Source: Jaapia argillacea MUCL 33604
Lineage: Eukaryota; Basidiomycota; Agaricomycetes; Jaapiales; Jaapiaceae
DNA length: 64,000 nt
Direction: 5' to 3'
NCBI GenBank assembly: GCA_000697665.1
Contig: KL197732.1
Location: 122,316 to 186,315, forward strand
In this document: piece after piece, positions 57,864 to 64,000 of the stretch
How positions within the stretch are numbered: position 1 is the first letter of the stretch
Layout of the letters: each line of letters opens with the position of its first letter
Translations under genes and position numbers: made by a program
Notes under the pieces: generated by a model
What the model saw: the letters and a program-made list of their open reading frames with translations, nothing else
Database searches by the model: none
What the model was told of the DNA's origin: nothing

Positions 57864-60237
57864 TTAAAAAGAGAAAGCTGGAAGAATGAAGTTGAACACA
57901 TACCAAGCTGATGATCACCAATAAGAGAATGCAAGACCCTCTCAAACTCTTCTGTATCAGCCCCAAAGGACTCAGGATCCATCTCCAAACTTTTGATGAC
58001 ATTCAAAAGCTTATTCAAAGTTTTCAATGCCTTGACATCATACCACATTTGCTGAAACATTGTATCCCAAGTGATTGTGCCATGATGAAGAAAGGAGTGC
58101 TTTGCAATTATAGCACTGGCTAGATGAAGGTAAAATATGCAAATGATATATGTTAATGCCACATACCAGTAATGGCATAGATGGCTTGGTGATGAATTGA
58201 AAGTTCAATGGTCTAGAAAATTATAATATTAAAATACAAAAGTAGCAATATGAGAGCATACCTGAGGTTTGAGCCAGGTACAGAAATTTTGCAGAAGTGA
58301 GGAGTGCTTTTTCTATACAAGCGAAACCATGTCAAATCAACATGGATATAACACTAGAAGGAGAATTATTGAGCCACTTACTTTCTACTCATATAAGCAA
58401 AGTGTTGGACAGGGATTGAACAAAAAGATAAATAGATGAGAATGCCACTACGCACAAACTGGTATGATCACAAGACGGAAGAGCAGCTGGCTGAGAGACT
58501 GAGGCCAAAGTGGACAAAGCACTCACCAACTGTCGATGCAATCCAGGGAGCAGAGAACATGAGCTGGCTGAGAGACTGGGGCCAAAGTGGACAAAGCACT
58601 CACATCCTGTCGATGCAACCCAGGGAGCAGAGAACATGAGCTGGCTGAGAGACTGGGGCCAAAGTGGACAAAGCACTCACAAACTGTCGATGCAACCCAG
58701 GGAGCAGAGAACATGAGCTGGCTGAGAGACTGGGGCCAAAGTGGACAAAGCACTCACGTACCTGTCGATGCAACCCAGGGAGCAGAGAACATGAGCTGGC
58801 TGAGAGACTGGGGCCAAAGTAGACAAGGTACTCACAAACTGTCCATGCAACCAGAGAGCAGAGAACATTAGTTGTCTGGAGGACTGAGGCCAAAACCAAC
58901 CAGGTACTGACCATCCATGGATACCAAGATAATACTTTTCCAACACATTTCTCAACAAGTAACTCTTTTCGATCCCTGTATTCTTTATATACCAACTCAC
59001 AAGCTCTGTATCTCTTATCAGTTGAGCCAAATAATACTAAAACCTTCTCACCTATTAACTCCCCATTTTCCACATAAATCCAGATTATTCTTCTGAATAC
59101 ACACAAATAGCTGCTTCAATGCATCATCACCAAGGGCATCTGCAGTTTTATCCAACAACTTGTCACAGTTTGTATCTGGCTTGTCCATATCTATATAAGA
59201 TGTGAATGATAAATTCTATATAGAGATACACAATTCTTTCCTTGAAGTTGAACCTCCCTTAATGGTGGAAACCTTGTTTCATTGAAAACCTTTGCATATT
59301 CTTTAATGAAACGATGGGGTGCATATAAAGATGCATTCTCAAAGGCATCTTCCTCTTCCTCTCCTTGACTCATAAAGAATTGCTGAGTTTGAAGCACAAA
59401 ATCATCAAATTTTGTGTATATTGCAATCACTGGAACTGCAAAGCTTTCACTTAAAATTCTTCACCCAAGAGCAACAAATACTTACCAGCTCCTGGATCAC
59501 ACTCCTGGAAAAATCTTGCCTCTGCTCCAGTCAAGAGACGATGAGCATTGTCAGTTGGGAGGCAATACCTTCACATCTATTAACTCAATCCAGACCTACC
59601 AGATGGAAGGCTGATGACCTACCAAATCGCATGCAACTGTCTCCTTGAGGCTATCTCCCTCCCTCGCTGTTCAATAAAGTCTTGTACAATCTTGAATTCC
59701 TCAGTAGATCCACATTCAAATCCACGAGAATCATGAAAAATAAATCGGCGATTGGCCTCAAATATCATCTCATTCTCGATGTTGTGTTCACCCCGCTGTC
59801 GCTTAGTGTTGGCTCAGATCGAATGGTGGAATCGTCTACTACATACCTCCGTGCTTGGCACAACAGCTGAGAGGTCAATCTGGTAGGCAGATGATGTCCG
59901 ATCAGAGATCGCTCCTCGCAGTGAGGTCTAATCCACCACTTACTTCCTCGCCCTTGGAGCTGTAGATCTTTGGCTGATCTGTCGTGTTGCAGACCTTTTG
60001 GAGAATCGTTGTCTTTCCTGCGTTTGCTTTGCCCATCACCAAAACGCGGAATTGACTATACTTCAGCCTGAGTCTTCGGGTTCGGTAGTCCATGAGATGC
60101 TGGTCCTGGTGAGAGTTGCGAGAGATGACCCGACGATCGATAACGACGAGCGGCTGCACGAGTGTGCACTGCATTGTCGCGATGGGGACACCTCGGCGAA
60201 ACGTCTCCTCCTTTTGCAACGTCAACACGCAAGTCAT
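57864..60237 (-). CDS. P-loop GTPase-like protein with at least nine introns
   Basis: Exons on the minus strand (plus coordinates): 59,944 to 60,093 or 60,237 (Walker A, FRVLVMGKANAGKTTILQK); 59,847-59,879 (IDLSAVVPSTE); 59,633-59,795 (RGEHNIENE, FIFHDSRGFECG with the DxxG switch, QLHAIW); 59,486-59,568 (YCLPTDNAHRLLTGAEARFF); 59,436-59,435 junction then 59,232-59,435 (VPVIAIYTKFDDFV with the TKxD base-recognition motif); from 59,190 downward (MDKPDTNCDKLL, LFVCIQKNNLDLC). Introns are 64, 51, 64, 50 and 41 nt and all joins keep frame. Further down are VLSWYPWM (about 58,911) and, after an intron array, a helical C-terminal part: TIELSIHHQAIYAITG, IIAKHSFLHHGTITWD, VLHSLIGDHQLA, stop at 57,864. 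It belongs to an agaricomycete group of G-domain proteins of unknown role. The stretch 58,911-59,080 is uncertain. Start choice (60,237 or Met at 60,093) is open. Confidence 0.7.
58459..58910 (-). repeat. six tandem intron copies within the GTPase gene
   Basis: Minus-strand units, each starting GTGAGTGC (the first GTCAGTACC) and ending GCATCGACAG or similar: 58,839-58,910, 58,762-58,835, 58,684-58,757, 58,607-58,680, 58,530-58,603 and 58,459-58,526 (72, 74, 74, 74, 74 and 68 nt). They are separated by only 3-4 nt: TTT, GTAC, TTT, GAT and TTG. The first unit keeps an ACTAAT branch-like site; the others have GCTCAT there. The last unit ends differently (ATCATACCAG). Confidence 0.85.
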
Positions 60238-62060
60238 TCGTGGCTGCCTCTGGGCTCACATCCTTGGCCTCCACCATAGTTTTTATCTTCGCTGAACGCC
60301 TCCCACTCTGTCTTTCCAACCATCTCGAATCCCAACCACACCGTTCATTTCGACTGGGCCAATGCCCTGTCTAGTCGTCTCGGGAGCGGCTTCTGGAGTT
60401 GACTGCGACTGGTTCTTGTAAGCTTTCATTCGCTGCCTTCAACTCCAAAGTCCCATCATCCCATCCTCAATCAGCGAACCTAGACAGACCCCAACCCGAC
60501 TCCTCAAAGTCGGAGCCAACACAAGTCCAGGCTGCGAAGGCCAGCATAGTGGATCCAATACCCAGCCTACATGCTCCTCTCCGCTCACTCCCATGGAGGT
60601 GATCAGATGCCCACGACCGGTTTGCTTACAGGAGTCTCAAACCCACCTGCAGACGCGACCCAAGATCCAAACTCTCAACAGGGAAGGGACCGGCGACTGA
60701 CTTTTGGATATGACTGTCTCGCCCAGCTACCGCCAGTTGATGCATGTTATGAAGAATTTCAAAGGCCAATTGTAAGTACAAACTTCCCCGCACTCGATTT
60801 CCTGCGATGACAGTCAGGCCATTTATCCCATCCGTAGCACCGTCACCCCTGTCATGCTCAAACGAGTCCCAACCCTAATCCAAGTCTTCAACACTTTCCC
60901 TCTCAGTATGCTACCGAATCGATTGTGGCATACACGCTCAATGCGTCCAATTCACTGCGGTAACCACGCCTTCCGGCACAACGACACATTCGAGTCACCG
61001 TCCACCCGTCGCATTCGCCGCACATCCTTTCGTTCCCATTCTCGGCGCTGGCCACAGGCCCTCTGCTGATCCCATACCTTCACTACCTTCGAACATCCGA
61101 CAGGCGTCTCATGACCATTGGTTCGTACATCCAGGACGAGGACTCCACCCTCGTTTTCATCCTCGCGACGCAGGGTTCACCCAGCAGCTGCATTTGGCTT
61201 GGGTCGCCCACGACCACACCTGCTGTCCACTGCGAACGCGTCCAGTGACTTGTCAATACCCCGCCGGTTCGCGAAGAACAAAGAGCGTGGGAAGTGACAT
61301 GAATGAACGTGAGGGCGAAGCGGAAGAGAAAGTTGTGAAGGGGATGGAGATCGTGTTCGGGAGAGATAGGATGGCGTCGTAAAAGGTGGGTTTGGATGTG
61401 TTCTATATTTCTTCTACTACAAGACGTTCTTATTCATTTACAGAAATCCTCCGTCGAACCTTCGGCGTCGGAGATTCCTTTATTACTACCCATCAGATGC
61501 ACGTGTTCACGACCGACCCCGTTCCCAATAACATCAACACCTTACATTCTCAGTCACAGTGGGTATCGTCTTCACTGTTTGGGTGAGTATCGAAGGCTTT
61601 GTCACATTGTATCCTCTCAGGGCGCTAACCCTCGGCTGTCAACAAGACGATTGCTCCCGATTATGCGTTTAGTGGAAAGCATACCAATGGAAGGACTCGA
61701 CAACCGGCCATTCTGACAACCTATCCATTCGACGCACGGATGGTCAAACCCCCCTACACTGCGTGGCCGAGCTCCCCGACTCGACGAACGGTCGCGTTCA
61801 ACCTGAACAAGACACCTTTACGATGGGGAACGGCATCAATCAGTGCCGGGATAAAGTCTCTCTGCGAGCGTCGTAAGTCCATGTCGCCTCAATCTGATGA
61901 CTATGCCCTCGATCCAATCATACTCTCATTTGGTACGTATTCGCTCCAAATCGTGTGTGAACTTTACTAATGTCCTTTCGCTGCAGATATCGGATGCCAC
62001 TGTCCCCGCAGGAGCCGACCGCGGGTAAATAGTTCAAGACGTCTGTTACGGGCACCACGG
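60238..62060. other. CpG-richer host DNA, gene structure unresolved
   Basis: Base use changes here: CG dinucleotides become common. Plus-strand open frames at 60,571-60,810, 61,194-61,382, 61,386-61,586 and 61,740-61,970 look coding in composition and are joined by plausible GTAAGT/GTACGT donors (60,772, 61,934), but I recognise no domain. Confidence 0.4.
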
Positions 62061-62074
62061 TCAATGGTACACCG

Positions 62075-62650
62075 TTGCCTTTGCCAGTTGGCCTCCTCGA
62101 GAAGATGGTTCGCGAAGCTTCTTCGAGCAATTTGGCCGCTATCGGTCCTATTGACAACATATTTTTTGCCTACCCTTTTCAAAACCCTGCCATTATTTTT
62201 TCGGCGAAAGGTGGGGAGACGTTGGTGAAGCTGGCGAACGAACCGCGGCTGGCTCGTTTTGTTGAGGCGATTGTTTTGGAAGGTGATGAAGAGACGCCTG
62301 ATTGCACTCAGATGACAGGTACGTGTCACTATGATCCCGATTGTTCTATCTTCCTCTAATCGCGGCAACTGGTGTTTTTGATTAGCTGCCGAACGCAGAT
62401 GTCGGTCTCCAGTTCCAAGAAACCATGTCCAACATGCACCAATTCCCAAGCCTTTCAACCCTCCGCGTCGCTTTCAAACCGATATCATCTGAAGACCGAC
62501 CACCCCCTCCAAGACCATTCCCAATCCCACTTCCTCGCTTTCATCGACAAACATCAAAACCTGCTGCGTCGTCTTCGATCGTTGGATATCGTCAACCTTT
62601 TCCATATTATGATCCCCAGTGTCGTTGGACATGGGGCGGTTAGGATTTAG
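62075..62650 (+). CDS. unrecognised host gene segment, F-box/LRR-like in style
   Basis: The open frame from 62,075 (PLPVGLLEKMVREASSSNL, IIFSAKGGETLVKLANEP, RLARFVEAIVLEGDEETPD) joins across a likely intron, GTACGTGTC (about 62,319) to AACGCAG (about 62,398), to DVGLQFQETMSNMHQFPSL and STLRVAFKPISSED. 'LANEPRLARFVEAIVLEG' followed by 'MHQFPSLSTLRVAF' resembles the region after the F-box in agaricomycete F-box/leucine-rich-repeat proteins, but no F-box is seen upstream and I cannot name it. The 5' exons are unresolved and may lie in 61,390-61,980. Codon use is CpG-rich like the F-box gene at 63,326 and unlike the repeat-rich DNA to the left. Confidence 0.35.
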
Positions 62651-63325
62651 TAGTGGGTCTTCCCGATCGAAGTGGAATTTTGAAGTGGTTGGCGGGAGCG
62701 GCAAAGGAAAGTGCTTTGTGGCCCTCTGATGGAACTTATTTGGGGGTTCATAACTAGACCTTGTCATTGCTCGATTCATTTAGTTTGTGGGAGGCTGGAG
62801 TATTTAAGTACGGTCGATATTGTCCGACGCCAATGATGTTATATCATGATCGAGGAGGACTTGGTACACAACAAGTTGCCGGCCATCGTATTCCTGTATC
62901 GTCCGCACCTCTACCACCGCCAATCTTCAAACGCGTACAAAAATTGTTTCCTCATCGTTCTGATCTCCAAGTATTGTCAAAAAATCCGTCCACATCGACC
63001 ACATCTCAGCCAACAACAAAAGGACTTGACGTCCATTCCATGCCAACGACTACGTCCAACAGGCATACAATTACATCCATCACCACACCCTTCTCGTCAT
63101 TACGAGCGCACAAGTAGCGACGGTGAAGACAAATACCTAGGCTAGCAGGGCACGAGGAGCATCTTCTCGTACTTATCGGGAGTCACAGGAGATCAACAAC
63201 GTGAGTTTGGGTCGTCCTTTGTTCTTTCATCTTCGTGGAAGCACTGCAACGCAGCTCTTTATCTTACCCCACCACCATTCTTTCTTTCTCTCCCTTTCTA
63301 TTCAAGACGTTCGCTCTATCGCTCC
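62651..63325. other. no certain gene
   Basis: Plus ORFs at 62,761-63,117 and 62,846-63,145 overlap in different frames; neither is recognised. Probably the intergenic region before the F-box gene. Confidence 0.4.
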
Positions 63326-64000
63326 ATGTCAGGGCTAACGCGTGCGGCTATCTGGCCAGGCAGTTCGATTGGTTCTCCACCGTCGGCCATGCCTTCGTCG
63401 ACTCCAGGTGCTTCAGGTTCGGGTTCAGGTGAAGGATCCTCGTCAAACCCGCCACCCTCAGCTTCTGAGAACATACCCATCGAAATCTGGTCCCACATTT
63501 TCTCTTCCCTCTCCTCGTCTCCATCAACCCTCCACTCTCTCTCCCTCGTCTCCCGCCAATGTCACTCCATCGCCCAACCAATTCTCATTCGTAATCTCAT
63601 CTGGAACGACCCAGTAGCAGTCGCTCGCAATATCCCCTACTGGCCACCAGGTCCCACCGGAACCAACCAAAACCAAATCGGAGACCCAACCCTCATCCGT
63701 TCCCTAATCTTCTCCCTCTCCCCAAACCGTACCTCATCTCCCCCAAATATAACCTTACCAAACGCCCAACACCCCAACGCAGCTCTAGCACACGAAACAC
63801 CAACCCGTCCTCGATTTTCAGACCCTCTCCTCGTTTCCCTCCGAAGTCGAATCTCTCACCTCCATACCCACCTACACGACCACGATACCGACACCATAAC
63901 CGCCATACGCCGGAGGATGGCGCGGAGGGACTTGGAGATGAGAGAATACAGTGTCCATGATTATTTGGCGTTTAGGGAACCGGAATTGGTCGCCGACTCT
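63326..64000 (+). CDS. F-box domain protein, 5' part (runs off the window)
   Basis: An open frame of 225 codons from ATG at 63,326 with no stop before the window edge, so the gene is partial. After a Ser/Gly/Pro-rich leader of about 50 residues comes an F-box: ENIPIEIWSHIFSSL, then TLHSLSLVSRQCHSIAQP and ILIRNLIWND (roughly residues 50-95). This matches the F-box consensus (P.EI...I...L......L...S.V.R....). F-box proteins bind Skp1 and recruit substrates to SCF ubiquitin ligases. A basic helical stretch AIRRRMARRDLEMREYS follows near the edge. Codon use is CpG-rich. An upstream ATG at 63,235 opens a different frame. Confident as an F-box gene; the substrate is unknown. Confidence 0.8.
   Translation, partial: MSGLTRAAIWPGSSIGSPPSAMPSSTPGASGSGSGEGSSSNPPPSASENIPIEIWSHIFSSLSSSPSTLHSLSLVSRQCHSIAQPILIRNLIWNDPVAVARNIPYWPPGPTGTNQNQIGDPTLIRSLIFSLSPNRTSSPPNITLPNAQHPNAALAHETPTRPRFSDPLLVSLRSRISHLHTHLHDHDTDTITAIRRRMARRDLEMREYSVHDYLAFREPELVADS

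Noticed and set aside
58436-59106. ORFs on both strands repeating GAENMSWLRDWGQSGQS or CSLGCIDR as a repeat protein
   Set aside because: They are translations of the 77-bp intron array; the frame shifts by unit and the splice signals explain the sequence better.

Overview
The window looks like a transposon-rich, heterochromatin-like stretch of nuclear DNA from an agaricomycete mushroom (Basidiomycota). Evidence: short introns (about 40-75 nt) with GTAAG/GTGAG donors; a KDZ transposase carrying a CxC2-type cysteine cluster next to a TET/JBP-type dioxygenase gene, a pairing known from agaricomycetes; and agaricomycete-type F-box, P-loop GTPase and aldo/keto reductase genes. I cannot name the species. 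No rRNA, tRNA, CRISPR array or bacterial-type operon was seen. All identifications come from reading motifs by eye, without a search.

Layout. 0-5.5 kb: a 44-bp minisatellite, unrecognised ORFs and a truncated F-box-family copy. 5.5-10.8 kb: the 5' part of a Copia fossil, cut by a minus-strand element that has a KDZ-like end and an unnamed agaricomycete gene. 11.9-14.8 kb: hairpin-rich modules and 259-bp modules. 16.3-20.7 kb: one hAT transposase split by two LTR-type fossils. 21-24.6 kb: a 225-bp tandem array interrupted by two LTR fossils. 25-27.5 kb: the same hairpin module family on the opposite strand; two related units lie at 29.3-30.2 kb. 30.4-31.2 kb is an assembly gap. 31.8-35.1 kb: mariner-type MITEs nested with solo-LTR fossils. 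38.4-39.4 kb: a PIF/Harbinger transposase remnant. 40.5-46.6 kb: a MITE, a TET/JBP dioxygenase gene, a KDZ transposase and a KDZ 3' end. 48.2-54.5 kb: an aldo/keto reductase pseudogene split by a 5-kb foldback element. 54.9-56.3 kb: a fuller F-box-family copy. 57.9-60.2 kb: a minus-strand P-loop GTPase gene holding six tandem intron copies. 60.2-64 kb: CpG-richer host sequence ending in an F-box gene that runs off the window.

How it fits together. Most of the window is layered mobile DNA in which insertion order can be read from target duplications and split reading frames. Several inactivating changes in host and DNA-transposon genes have the form CGA to TGA or CGG to TGG, as expected where methylated CpG decays. 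That is notable beside a gene of the 5-methylcytosine dioxygenase family. The signals most worth following are (1) the TET/JBP-KDZ cassette, (2) hairpin plus T-rich units whose stems covary between copies, (3) the tandem intron array in the GTPase gene and (4) the long-arm foldback element in the reductase gene.
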